Shown here: in pieces, positions 16,966-25,118 of the stretch
How the letters are laid out: each line of letters begins with the position of its first letter
Position numbering within the stretch: position 1 is the first letter of the stretch
NCBI GenBank assembly: GCA_036491125.1
Contig: DASXCO010000181.1
Span: forward strand, 72,486 to 112,039
DNA length: 39,554 bases
Reading direction: 5' to 3'
Origin: Acidimicrobiales bacterium
GTDB lineage: Bacteria > Actinomycetota > Acidimicrobiia > Acidimicrobiales > AC-9
Made by a program: the position numbers and the translations under genes
Notes under the pieces: generated by a model
Databases searched by the model: none
The model's input: the letters and a program-made list of their open reading frames with translations, nothing else
Told to the model about the DNA's origin: nothing

Positions 16966-17630
16966 GCACCGCACCTTCGCGCGTCGTGGTCGTCGGAGCG
17001 GGCGGATTCGGTATCGAAGTTGCGGAGATCGTCGAGGCGGCGTCCCTCCATGGCGGGCCTCGGTTGGCGGGGTTTCTCGACGACGACGAGAGCGCTGCAT
17101 CCCGGGACCTGCCTGCCCCCGTTCTAGGCACGATCGGCACCGCGGACGTTGGGCCAGACGACGGTGTCGTCATCGCAGCGGGTGACCCGCAGATCCGCCA
17201 CGCGCTACGAGGCCAATTCGATCCGAGCGCCCGGTGGTGGACAGTGATTCACCCCACCGCTTCCGTTTCGGCTCGCGCCATGCTGGGGCCAGGGTGCGTT
17301 GTGGCACCGTTCGCCTATGTCGGCCCCGGTGCCCAGGTGGGTGCTCATGTGGCACTCAACATCTACGCAGGTGTCGGCCATGACGCGGTGGTGGGCAATT
17401 TCGCAGTTCTCTCGCCGTACGCAACCCTGAATGGCCACAGCGTGGTCGGCGAGGGAGCGTTCCTGGGTACAGGCTCGGTGTTGACCGTCGGAAAGCGCAT
17501 AGGCGAGTGGTCGAAGCTCGCCGCGGGCGCGATCGCTTTCGGTGACATCGCGTCGAACAGCCTGGCCGCAGGGAACCCTGCGAGGGGCCGGACACTGTAC
17601 GCCGGTCCTCGAGCCACACGCGGGTCGTGA
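16962..17630 (+). CDS. NeuD/PglD-like sugar O/N-acetyltransferase
   Basis: A 222-residue protein with an N-terminal PglD_N Rossmann-like domain (VVVVGAGGFGIEVAEIVE, LAGFLDDDE) and a C-terminal left-handed beta-helix of hexapeptide repeats (about 95-205; GPGCVVAPFAYVGPGAQVGAHV onward). The His of the VGHDAVVGNF segment matches the usual catalytic histidine. Members use acetyl-CoA (or other acyl-CoA) to acylate nucleotide-activated amino sugars in surface glycan pathways. Its presence in the ACP-LuxE-LuxC operon is the strongest direct tie of that operon to glycan making. Overlaps the previous gene (ATGA) and the next gene (GTGA). Confidence 0.88.
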   Translation: MSTAPSRVVVVGAGGFGIEVAEIVEAASLHGGPRLAGFLDDDESAASRDLPAPVLGTIGTADVGPDDGVVIAAGDPQIRHALRGQFDPSARWWTVIHPTASVSARAMLGPGCVVAPFAYVGPGAQVGAHVALNIYAGVGHDAVVGNFAVLSPYATLNGHSVVGEGAFLGTGSVLTVGKRIGEWSKLAAGAIAFGDIASNSLAAGNPARGRTLYAGPRATRGS

Positions 17631-18889
17631 ATCAGATGGGCGACTCGGACAGTGCCGCGTCCCCGGAGAGTCGTGTTGACCGACGCCGGCCCACTTCCCG
17701 GCGCCAGCTGTTCACTCTGGCCGGGGCCGCCGCCATTGGCTCAGCTGGTGCCTCGCTGGCGATGGCGGAGTACCGGCCGACGACAAAGGGGTACGCTGAC
17801 TCGCTGGCCGTGACCGGGCGAACCTTCGTCACGGACACCTCGAGCGCGGGCATCCAAGCGGCAGTGGGTGACGCTCCTGACGGCGGGCTGGTAGTACTTG
17901 CCCCCGGACAGACCTACGGGTTCGATGCAGTCGAGATCGGTGACAAGGCCCTTACACTGGACCTGCGAGGCGCGACGATCGACAGCATGAACGCGGGCCA
18001 CTATGCCCTCCAGCAAACCACGGCCCGCAAGAGGCTGACGGTCCTCGGTGGCGTGTTCACAGGGGCGGGTCACGGCATCCTGTGGAAGATGCCGCCATCC
18101 GACAGCCAGTCCTACGACGTGTCGTTGAGCGACGTGTCCTTCGTGCTCCCCAGCTCGAAGAACGGCCTGACCCTCACCGGCGCCCGTGAGGTCACTATCC
18201 GAGACTGTTACTTCGAGACCTGCACGGGCATCTACATAGTGGCGACAGTCAACTCCCACGTCATGGGCTCCCAGTTCAAGAACTGCACAGCGGCGGTTGA
18301 CTGCGAGGGGACTGGCACCAGCTACGACGCGGGCCTCTTCGTCAACGACGCCACCATGCTTGGCTGCGGTTATGGGATCAAGATCGTGAAATGGGACTAC
18401 TTCAACGTCGCCGACAGCATGATCGATTACTGCTATCGCCCTCTCAACGTGGCGAACACCGTGACGGGCACGGTGAACAACAGCTACCTGACTTGTCCTG
18501 TCAGCATCGGAGGAGTGGCCTATCCCGCTGTCGATATCACTTCGTCAGACCACATCAAGATCGCCAACTGCGTGATCCGCACGCATACCGACCTACCGGT
18601 ACAGTCCCTGGGCATGAGGATCAGCGGCACCCCGCGTACTCAAATCATGCACAATACCATCGACTTCTGGCAGAAGTTCGGCGTCCAGATGGTCGGAGAC
18701 AACGCGTTCACGAGATTCACCGGCAACTACATCCACTCCGTCAGCCCGACGACAGGACCAGCAGCGATCCGCGGGGCGAGCAACGCCTCGGAGTCGTCAT
18801 GGTGCCTGATTGGCAACCAGTTCAGCGACGCGCTGTCCAACGTCCATGCGGACTATACGGACATAGGCAACTACACAGGAGAGGGATGA
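17627..18889 (+). CDS. Tat-exported right-handed beta-helix protein
   Basis: A 420-residue secreted protein. The N-terminus carries a twin-arginine signal (TSRRQLFTLAGAAAIGSAG, about residues 24-42) with likely cleavage near residue 47. The mature part is rich in short beta-strands with Asn/Gly turns (GLTLTGAREVTIRDCYFETC, IKIANCVIRTHTD), the pattern of pectate-lyase-like parallel beta-helix proteins. No catalytic residues can be assigned. It may be a polysaccharide lyase, epimerase or binding protein acting on the exopolysaccharide outside the membrane. GTG 17627 overlaps the acetyltransferase stop (GTGA); ATG 17636 is an alternative. It is the last gene of the operon and faces the exopolysaccharide operon with a 44-bp gap. 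Confidence 0.82.
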   Translation: MNQMGDSDSAASPESRVDRRRPTSRRQLFTLAGAAAIGSAGASLAMAEYRPTTKGYADSLAVTGRTFVTDTSSAGIQAAVGDAPDGGLVVLAPGQTYGFDAVEIGDKALTLDLRGATIDSMNAGHYALQQTTARKRLTVLGGVFTGAGHGILWKMPPSDSQSYDVSLSDVSFVLPSSKNGLTLTGAREVTIRDCYFETCTGIYIVATVNSHVMGSQFKNCTAAVDCEGTGTSYDAGLFVNDATMLGCGYGIKIVKWDYFNVADSMIDYCYRPLNVANTVTGTVNNSYLTCPVSIGGVAYPAVDITSSDHIKIANCVIRTHTDLPVQSLGMRISGTPRTQIMHNTIDFWQKFGVQMVGDNAFTRFTGNYIHSVSPTTGPAAIRGASNASESSWCLIGNQFSDALSNVHADYTDIGNYTGEG

Positions 18890-18933
18890 GCCGTGGTCGA
18901 GGAGCTGTTCGTCACTGTGGCCGCTTTCGAGCA

Positions 18934-19998
18934 TCATGGCGTCTGTCCGAGAGGTCCTAGCACAGTTCGCTCCCACGTGGACCGCCATGCGGCGAACGAG
19001 TATTCTGCGTCAGCAACAACGCGGGCGTAGGCGCCCATCTTGCTCCGGGACTCACCCGGCAGTGACAAGAGCTCGAGAACGGCCTCCATCCACTCTCCCT
19101 CGGTAACGGGCGTCGGCATGCCTACCGCCTCGAGAATCTCCTGATTGACTCCGATGGCTGTCGCTACTGAGGGGACGCCGGCGGCGCAGTACTGGAGCAG
19201 TTTGTAGCCGCACTTCCCCGAAGAGTCTGCATCAGCTGGCAAGGGCATGATCCCAACGTCGAAAGTACGCAGTAAGGCCCTTTGCGCTCGAGGTGACCAC
19301 AAGGACTGGTTCGCCATCGTGTCAAGCGGACCGAGCGACACCGGGCTAGGACCGAGAACGCGCAATCGAGCGCCAGTCCGCCTGTGGATCTCGAGAAGAG
19401 CACCCGTGAAGCTCCGCAAGGAGGAGATGCTCGATGCCGAGCCTATCCACCCCAATGTGGGAGGATCAGATAAGTCGAAGTTCACCTTCGGCTCGTAGTC
19501 ATCGAGGTCGACGCAACTTGGGATGACAACAACGTCGTCGTTGAGCGTTGCGGCCCATTGCCCCAGGATCCTATTGCCCGCAATGACGCGATCAGCGGTC
19601 TTCACGGCCGCGCGCGCTCGCGGTGCGGGTGGGGCGAGGCGGCGCACCAAACTACCCTCTCCCCGGTCCCACATCAGGGCATCATCGAAGTCGTAGACAG
19701 AAAACTCTGCACTTCGCAGGAGCCGACTTTCGAGCCTTCCGTTGCCGAACGGAGAGGCTTGGCGCTGCAGGAACAGTAAACGGGAGCGCGACCCGGCAAG
19801 CCGGCGTAGGCGCCGTTCAGCCTGAAGAACTGCGAGAGGATGGCGCGCCAGGAGGCTGGGCCGCGCGGACGCATAACCCAGGTAATCTGTGGGCCGAACA
19901 TCGAGGCCCATCCGGCTGATCCACTCGTGGACGCGGATGCGCGTACTGGGAGCGTCCGGACCGTATGGAGTCACGAATGAGATCGGGGAGGGTGTCAT
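18934..19998 (-). CDS. Glycosyltransferase, GT4-like
   Basis: A 354-residue GT-B fold glycosyltransferase. The N-terminal domain has SFVTPYGPDAPSTRIRVHEW and VYDFDDALMWDRG, segments typical of a group of GT4-like enzymes in surface polysaccharide loci. The C-terminal domain has LGWIGSASSI, FDVGIMPLPAD and a KCGYKLLQYCAAGVPSVAT motif that places the E/K-x7-E equivalent for donor binding. It would transfer one sugar to the growing repeat unit on the cytoplasmic side. It is the last gene of the exopolysaccharide operon, 61 bp after the preceding GT4 gene. Donor and linkage cannot be predicted. Confidence 0.85.
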   Translation of the reverse strand: MTPSPISFVTPYGPDAPSTRIRVHEWISRMGLDVRPTDYLGYASARPSLLARHPLAVLQAERRLRRLAGSRSRLLFLQRQASPFGNGRLESRLLRSAEFSVYDFDDALMWDRGEGSLVRRLAPPAPRARAAVKTADRVIAGNRILGQWAATLNDDVVVIPSCVDLDDYEPKVNFDLSDPPTLGWIGSASSISSLRSFTGALLEIHRRTGARLRVLGPSPVSLGPLDTMANQSLWSPRAQRALLRTFDVGIMPLPADADSSGKCGYKLLQYCAAGVPSVATAIGVNQEILEAVGMPTPVTEGEWMEAVLELLSLPGESRSKMGAYARVVADAEYSFAAWRSTWERTVLGPLGQTP

Positions 19999-20059
19999 AG
20001 CCTCCTCCGGCGTGGCGACACCGGATCGACCAGAGTGCCCGAGCGAAGGGCAACGTCAC

Positions 20060-21187
20060 TCACGGCCCTACACCGAGCTCATCGTATGCAGCAAACAATC
20101 GCCGGAATACGGCCGCTTCGCGATGATGGGTGCTGGCGCGATCGAAGCTGGCTCGGCCCATCCGGGCTAGTTCGAGCGTGGGAGTCTCAGCAGCCTGTCG
20201 AAGCGTGGAGGAGAGACCACTAGGATTACGTGGAGGAAACGACCACCCGTTGACTCCGGGTTCGACCAGCTCTCGACAACCACGAATGCCACTGGCCAAC
20301 ACGGGAAGACCCGCGGCCATGGCCTCGATGATCGATCTCGGCAAGCCCTCCCGCCAACTGGGCAATACGAAGACGTCGGCACTTGCAAGTAGGCGACGAA
20401 TGGCAGCAGCGTCCAACGATCCGGTGAAGCGGACGCGGTCACCTAGGCCCGCTGCGATGTCATGCGTTTTGGCCATGACCCCGCCGCGATCCGACGGTAG
20501 CTCGGATCCGACGACCGTGAGATCCACGGAGTCGACTTCTCGGAGCGCCGTAAGCAGATCCAGCAGCCCCTTCGCCCTCGTAAGCCGGCCCACGTACACC
20601 GCTCGAAGCCGCCCTCGACGGCGAACGCGTCGATCCTCTCCCGTGAACCACCCGTCTTCGACTCCGTTGCCGAGGTAGCGGAGACGGCCGCAATACCCAC
20701 TTTCACGAGCGTGATCAAGGTCCTCCCTGGACTGGAAGAGCAGTAGGTCCGTTCGGCGTGATAGAAGCCGTTCGATGTGAGCAAGGTATCGATCTGAACG
20801 GCCGGATGAGTCCGCTTGGTACGACAGGCCGTGGGCCGTGAACACCACTCGTGGCCAACCACTCGAGCCCAGCGCCAATGCGGCTCGGCCCGGAATCGAC
20901 GCTGCCGGCGTGTGAAAGTGAACGACACGAGGGCGGCAGGTGCGAATCAATCGCTTGAGCTCCCACATGGCGGACATGAGGCTGCCGGGCTCGAACTTTC
21001 GAGGGAACCGTATCGGATGCGGCTCAAAGACATCCAGAGACGGGTGAAAGCTCCGCCCCTCCGGCGCACAGGCGAGTGTCACTCGATAGCCCTTGTCCCT
21101 CAGCGCTTGGAGCTGCGGCAAGAGCAGGGTGCGCGCCGTGATCTCGATGGCTGTGACATGGAGAATCGGCCCGCGGTCGTTCTTCAT
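20060..21187 (-). CDS. Glycosyltransferase family 4 protein
   Basis: A 375-residue GT4 enzyme: VHFHTPAASIPGRAAL and VFTAHGLSY in the N-terminal half, and the donor-binding C-terminal half with AVYVGRLTRAKGLLDLL, ADVFVLPSWREGLPRSIIEAMAAG (the E-x7-E motif) and a following GCRELV. The N-terminus resembles capsule/EPS enzymes such as EpsD or PglA-like transferases. The start ATG 21187 overlaps the epimerase stop by 4 bases (ATGA), so the genes are co-translated. It should add a sugar from a nucleotide donor to the lipid-linked repeat. Confidence 0.92.
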   Translation of the reverse strand: MKNDRGPILHVTAIEITARTLLLPQLQALRDKGYRVTLACAPEGRSFHPSLDVFEPHPIRFPRKFEPGSLMSAMWELKRLIRTCRPRVVHFHTPAASIPGRAALALGSSGWPRVVFTAHGLSYQADSSGRSDRYLAHIERLLSRRTDLLLFQSREDLDHARESGYCGRLRYLGNGVEDGWFTGEDRRVRRRGRLRAVYVGRLTRAKGLLDLLTALREVDSVDLTVVGSELPSDRGGVMAKTHDIAAGLGDRVRFTGSLDAAAIRRLLASADVFVLPSWREGLPRSIIEAMAAGLPVLASGIRGCRELVEPGVNGWSFPPRNPSGLSSTLRQAAETPTLELARMGRASFDRASTHHREAAVFRRLFAAYDELGVGP

Positions 21188-22140
21188 CTCATGATGCCCT
21201 GCGCCGCTGCGGCAGACTCAGTAGTAAACCAGGCGACCGTGCGCCGCAGTCCTTCCTCGAGGCCTACGCTCGGGGTGAATCCGAGACACCTGCTGGCCTC
21301 CGAGATGTCGGCATAGGAGTGCCGAACATCCCCCGCTCTGGGGCCTGCATATTGCGGACTCGTGTCGGCCCCCATGATCTGACGAAGTGACTCCAAGAGC
21401 TCGATCAAGCTATGAGGGTCGCCGCAGGCGATGTTGAAGGCGGCACCACTGCACTTCTCTCTGGGCGCCATTGCCGCGGCGAGGTTCGCTGCCACGACGT
21501 CTTCCACGAATGTGAAGTCGCGGGTCTGCTTGCCGTCGCCGTGTACCACCGGCGGTACCTGAGACCGAAGTGCATCAATGAAGAGAGGGATGACGGCCGC
21601 ATAGCGAGAGTCAGGACGTTGGCGCGGGCCGTACACATTGAAGTAGCGGAGTGAGACGGTAGCGAGACCGTATTGCTCCGCGAAGACACGGCAGTACAGC
21701 TCTCCACCCAGCTTGGACGCGGCATACGGGGACCGAGGATGAAGCCCCGCCGATTCGGGGGTCGGAAGCTGGTTCGCACCCCCGTAGACGCTGCTCGAAG
21801 ACGCAGCCACGACTCGACTGACTTCGGCATCCAACGAGGCCTTGAGCACAGTCAACGTCCCGTGGATGTTCGCGACGTCAGTGCTGAGCGGGTCCTCAAC
21901 TGACTGGAGCACAGCACGGTGTGCGGCTTGGTGGAACACGACGTCGATACCGTCTACGACGTCTGAGACGATGCCCATGTCGGCGACGTCGCCCTTGACG
22001 AACGTAGCTCGACCATCGACGTTTTCCAGGTGTCCAGAGGACAGGTCATCCAGCACCCGGACCTCGTGGCCAGAGTCGAGCATGGCACGCACCAAGTGGC
22101 TGCCGATGAACCCAGCACCTCCGGTAACGAGCGACTTCAT
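21184..22140 (-). CDS. NAD-dependent epimerase/dehydratase (UDP-sugar 4-epimerase-like)
   Basis: A 318-residue extended SDR. GGAGFIG (about 7-13) binds NAD; the S-x-x-x-Y-x-x-x-K set appears as SSSSVYGG and SPYAASK. RYFNVYGPRQRPDSRYAAVIP is the substrate-binding segment of GalE/WbpP-type UDP-HexNAc 4-epimerases. ATG 22140 was preferred to an upstream in-frame start (22158) because it forms an ATGA overlap with the previous gene and starts MKSLVTGG as is usual. With the neighbouring UDP-sugar dehydrogenase it could interconvert UDP-GlcNAc/GalNAc or their uronates. Precise specificity is not readable. Confidence 0.9.
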   Translation of the reverse strand: MKSLVTGGAGFIGSHLVRAMLDSGHEVRVLDDLSSGHLENVDGRATFVKGDVADMGIVSDVVDGIDVVFHQAAHRAVLQSVEDPLSTDVANIHGTLTVLKASLDAEVSRVVAASSSSVYGGANQLPTPESAGLHPRSPYAASKLGGELYCRVFAEQYGLATVSLRYFNVYGPRQRPDSRYAAVIPLFIDALRSQVPPVVHGDGKQTRDFTFVEDVVAANLAAAMAPREKCSGAAFNIACGDPHSLIELLESLRQIMGADTSPQYAGPRAGDVRHSYADISEASRCLGFTPSVGLEEGLRRTVAWFTTESAAAAQGIMR

Positions 22141-23798
22141 GACGCAGCTCGAGACCATCTCGTCATGCGAGGCCCGGTAGTGGTAGCTCGCCTGCGCCTT
22201 CTCTGATGCAGAGCGCGGAGCCTGCGTACTCCAGCAAGCACCGATACTCGGTTGCGATACGAATCGAACACAAGCTGGTCTCGATAAAAATTCAGAGTAT
22301 GTGGACCGCGCTGGTGCCCCAGACGTATCTCGCCGAGAAGGACCTCACTGTAACGATCTGGGGTCAGGACATGGACTTCGAAGGCGATCAGTCCGTCTCC
22401 ATAGCCGGATGTGGATGTTTGCCCGAATCTGATAAGCCGCTTGTCAAGCTTTAGCAGACCACCACCCATTCGAGACCCTTGCGGAGAAATTCTGACTGGG
22501 CTGGCTGGGTGAAGATCGAAGTGTCCATCAATGGAGCTCGAGGACCATAGGAAAAGGGCGCCGTTCCCGACGGACGGGATATTTCCGAAGAGATAGAACC
22601 TCCCCTCGTGCTCGGCCAGCGTAGGATCCACAACGGGCGTCGAGCCTGCTATCGACAGCTCCTTCTGCTCGACCATGCGCTTGTCCTCGAGGCCGTAGAT
22701 GATTGGCGAGGACCAGCTGGCAACTTCCGGAAGAATGAACTCGGACCCACGTAGGCTGATAGTGCAAGGATAGGAGTAGTGCGCCCCGCTGTTGTTTGAT
22801 AGACGACGCTGCCCGTCGTCTGACACGAGCAGGATTTCTCCCAAGCCCGTTCGCCTATTTACGGCTTCAACGACGACCCCGCCTAGCCCCTCGCTGAAGA
22901 AGGGGTCGGCGAAGAAGAGTTGGGACCGTGTGACTGGTAGCGTCCTCCAATCGCGCGGGGACGGGAAGGGTCGACCCGTGATTACTGCTTCGACTCGATC
23001 GGGCGAGCAGTTCGCCAGAGAGACATTCCACCTCTTCTCGACGAACGCCCCGTAGCAGAGGCGCTTGAGGAGGCTGAAGGCCATCATGAACAGCAGGCTC
23101 ACGACGGCCGTGTTCGACGGGAGGGCGCAATTCTCTCTAGGGATGGTGGCTGGGACTGATCTGCCGAAACAGACATTCTCGACCGCTTCTTGGAGAAGGA
23201 AGGGCGAGTGTCGGTAGGCCTCTATGAGAGTCGCCCGTAGTGAGTGAGCATACACACGGGTTTCGGCAAAAGCGGCGCATGTTGCGTCATCCGCATTATT
23301 CGTGAGGACCCTGACCATCTGGCCCATGGTTGATTCGCCGTGGACCACTTCCCAAAATCCCTCAGACGCGCCGGGGTGGCGTTCCGGGCCACTGTAGTGA
23401 TAGGAGATGATGGGCGGCAGCTTTGGTTCCTGGGGCAATGTCAACAGGCCCATCCCGAGCTTGACGACCACATCGAAGCCGGCGGTCGAAAGGTCCGTCA
23501 GGACCGTGGCAGGAAACGACTGCCGAGCACCTTCATGCTGGGACTCGAACGTGATCGTTCGAGCGATCCGCTTGGTGCCCGTGGTAACGGGCACACGTGC
23601 CGTCATCGGGTTGCGCATGGTCAACCGGCTCAAGGCGTGATGGGCAGCGTGCTGTCGTGGCGGACGCGTTCTGCGGCTGTTGGAGCAGGAGAGAACCGTG
23701 ATCTCGTCGCAACTCGTGACCGAATTCAGAGCTTCAAGGCCAAACCTCGGGACCTGGCCCTGATCAGTTATCACAGCGAGCTTCACTCCGAGCATCAC
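22137..23798 (-). CDS. Formyltransferase-like domain fused to a GINT1-N-like beta-propeller
   Basis: A 553-residue two-part protein. Residues ~1-225 look like a formyltransferase-type domain: LGVKLAVITDQGQVPRF start, FDVVVKLGMGLL, then ISYHYSGPERHPG and FWEVVHGESTMGQMVRVL, placed like the formyl-donor and catalytic segments of Met-tRNA and sugar formyltransferases; the usual H-x-S-L-L-P motif is replaced by YHYSGPE. Residues ~270-520 form a beta-rich region with SQLFFADPFFSE, DPTLAEHEGRFYLFGN and GGLLKLDKRLIRFGQ, resembling the five-bladed propeller domain in glucosamine inositolphosphorylceramide transferase-like proteins. Role unknown: acyl or glycosyl transfer to the glycan is possible. 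Ends in an ATGA overlap with the epimerase. Confidence 0.7.
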   Translation of the reverse strand: MMLGVKLAVITDQGQVPRFGLEALNSVTSCDEITVLSCSNSRRTRPPRQHAAHHALSRLTMRNPMTARVPVTTGTKRIARTITFESQHEGARQSFPATVLTDLSTAGFDVVVKLGMGLLTLPQEPKLPPIISYHYSGPERHPGASEGFWEVVHGESTMGQMVRVLTNNADDATCAAFAETRVYAHSLRATLIEAYRHSPFLLQEAVENVCFGRSVPATIPRENCALPSNTAVVSLLFMMAFSLLKRLCYGAFVEKRWNVSLANCSPDRVEAVITGRPFPSPRDWRTLPVTRSQLFFADPFFSEGLGGVVVEAVNRRTGLGEILLVSDDGQRRLSNNSGAHYSYPCTISLRGSEFILPEVASWSSPIIYGLEDKRMVEQKELSIAGSTPVVDPTLAEHEGRFYLFGNIPSVGNGALFLWSSSSIDGHFDLHPASPVRISPQGSRMGGGLLKLDKRLIRFGQTSTSGYGDGLIAFEVHVLTPDRYSEVLLGEIRLGHQRGPHTLNFYRDQLVFDSYRNRVSVLAGVRRLRALHQRRRRRATTTGPRMTRWSRAAS

Positions 23799-23808
23799 AG
23801 GCTCGCCC

Positions 23809-25095
23809 TCACAGGTGCTCGACTCTCTCGCCCTCGAGGTGTCTCCTCGTATCGAGCACCAAGTGGGCGGAGGCTGCTATCGAGTCGAAGTCGAAACTGT
23901 CGTGGTTCGTCAGAAGCACCACGGCGTCGGCCGCGGCCACCTCCTCCGAGCTGGCCTCGACCTTCACCACGCGGGAGTCGACGACGTGCTCCTCGACCAC
24001 GTGCGGGTCGGCGGCCACCACGTCCGCCCCGAGGGCGAGCAGCCGGCGAGCGATCATCATCGCTGGTGACTCTCGGGCGTCACCGGTGTTGCGCTTATAG
24101 GCCAGGCCGAGGAGGAGGATGCGGCTCCCGTTCAGGGTCTTCCGCTCCCGATTGAGAGCGACAACGAGGCGGCTCACGATGTACTCGGGCATGTGGTCGT
24201 TGATGTCGTTGGCCAACTCGACAAACCGGAACGACCGGCCAAGCGTCCGCCGTACCCGCCACGAGAGGTAGCTGGGATCGATAGGTAGGCAATGACCTCC
24301 CACCCCAGGCCCAGGAGAGAATCGCATGAAACCGAAGGGCTTGGTGGCGGCCGCGTCCATGGCCTTCCATACGTCGATGTCGAGATCGTTGGCGAACATG
24401 GCGAGCTCGTTGACAAGTGCGATGTTCACATGGCGGAAGGTGTTCTCGAGGAGCTTCGATAGCTCGGCCTCTCGAACCCCGGACGTGGGCACTGTCGACT
24501 CGACGATCGTGTCATAGAAGCGCCGCACGGCGGCGAGCGAGGCGACGTCGACGCCGGAGACCACTTTGGGGGTGTTCACCAGGTCCCAACTGGAGTTACC
24601 GGGGTCGATTCGTTCGGGGCTGTACCCGAGATGGAAGTCAGCGCCGGCAAGGAGGCCGGACCCCTCCTCCAGGATCGGCCCTACGAGCTCCTCGGTGGTA
24701 CCGGGGTAGGTCGTCGACTCGAGAATCACCGTCGCGCCTGGGCGCAGGTAGCGGGCCAAGGTGGCAGCAGATGACTCGATGTAGGACAGGTCAGGGTTGC
24801 CTTCTCGCAGTGGTGTTGGGACGGTGATAATGGCCACATCGAACCCTGCGCAGGCCTTGGGCTTGGTCGCCGGCTGGTATCGGCCGGACGCGACCGCCGC
24901 GGCGAGTGTCTTGTCGGACACGTCCTCCACGTACGATTCGCCTGCGGCCAGGCGCTTCACTCGGGCCTGATCAGTGTCGAGGCCCACCACACGATGCCCG
25001 ACCTCCACCGCCCGCATGGCCAGTGGAAGGCCTACGTAGCCTTGGCCCACCACCACCACGTTCTGCTGCTCAGCCCGAGCGAGGCAATCTTGCAT
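23809..25095 (-). CDS. Nucleotide-sugar (UDP-HexNAc/UDP-glucose) 6-dehydrogenase
   Basis: A 428-residue UDP-sugar dehydrogenase. The N-terminal Rossmann fold has VVVVGQGYVGLPLA (about 13-26); the central part has STTYPGTTEE and LGYSPERIDPGN; catalytic Cys269 lies in GPGVGGHCLPIDPSY, the form found in WbpA/WecC-like UDP-HexNAc dehydrogenases; the C-terminal domain has LLGLAYKRNTGDARESPA. It makes a UDP-hexuronic acid with two NAD+ per sugar, so the polymer is probably acidic. ATG 25095 has GGAGGGAC ahead at normal spacing; ATG 25122 forms an ATGA overlap with the flippase stop and is nearly as plausible, adding 9 residues. Confidence 0.92.
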   Translation of the reverse strand: MQDCLARAEQQNVVVVGQGYVGLPLAMRAVEVGHRVVGLDTDQARVKRLAAGESYVEDVSDKTLAAAVASGRYQPATKPKACAGFDVAIITVPTPLREGNPDLSYIESSAATLARYLRPGATVILESTTYPGTTEELVGPILEEGSGLLAGADFHLGYSPERIDPGNSSWDLVNTPKVVSGVDVASLAAVRRFYDTIVESTVPTSGVREAELSKLLENTFRHVNIALVNELAMFANDLDIDVWKAMDAAATKPFGFMRFSPGPGVGGHCLPIDPSYLSWRVRRTLGRSFRFVELANDINDHMPEYIVSRLVVALNRERKTLNGSRILLLGLAYKRNTGDARESPAMMIARRLLALGADVVAADPHVVEEHVVDSRVVKVEASSEEVAAADAVVLLTNHDSFDFDSIAASAHLVLDTRRHLEGERVEHL

Positions 25096-25118
25096 GTCAC
25101 GTCCCTCCGATATGGTGT

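Noticed and set aside
12263-17630. Possible bioluminescence (lux) operon
   Set aside because: LuxC and LuxE families are present, but there is no luciferase (LuxA/B), no LuxD and no LuxG; ACP, NeuD and beta-helix genes point elsewhere.
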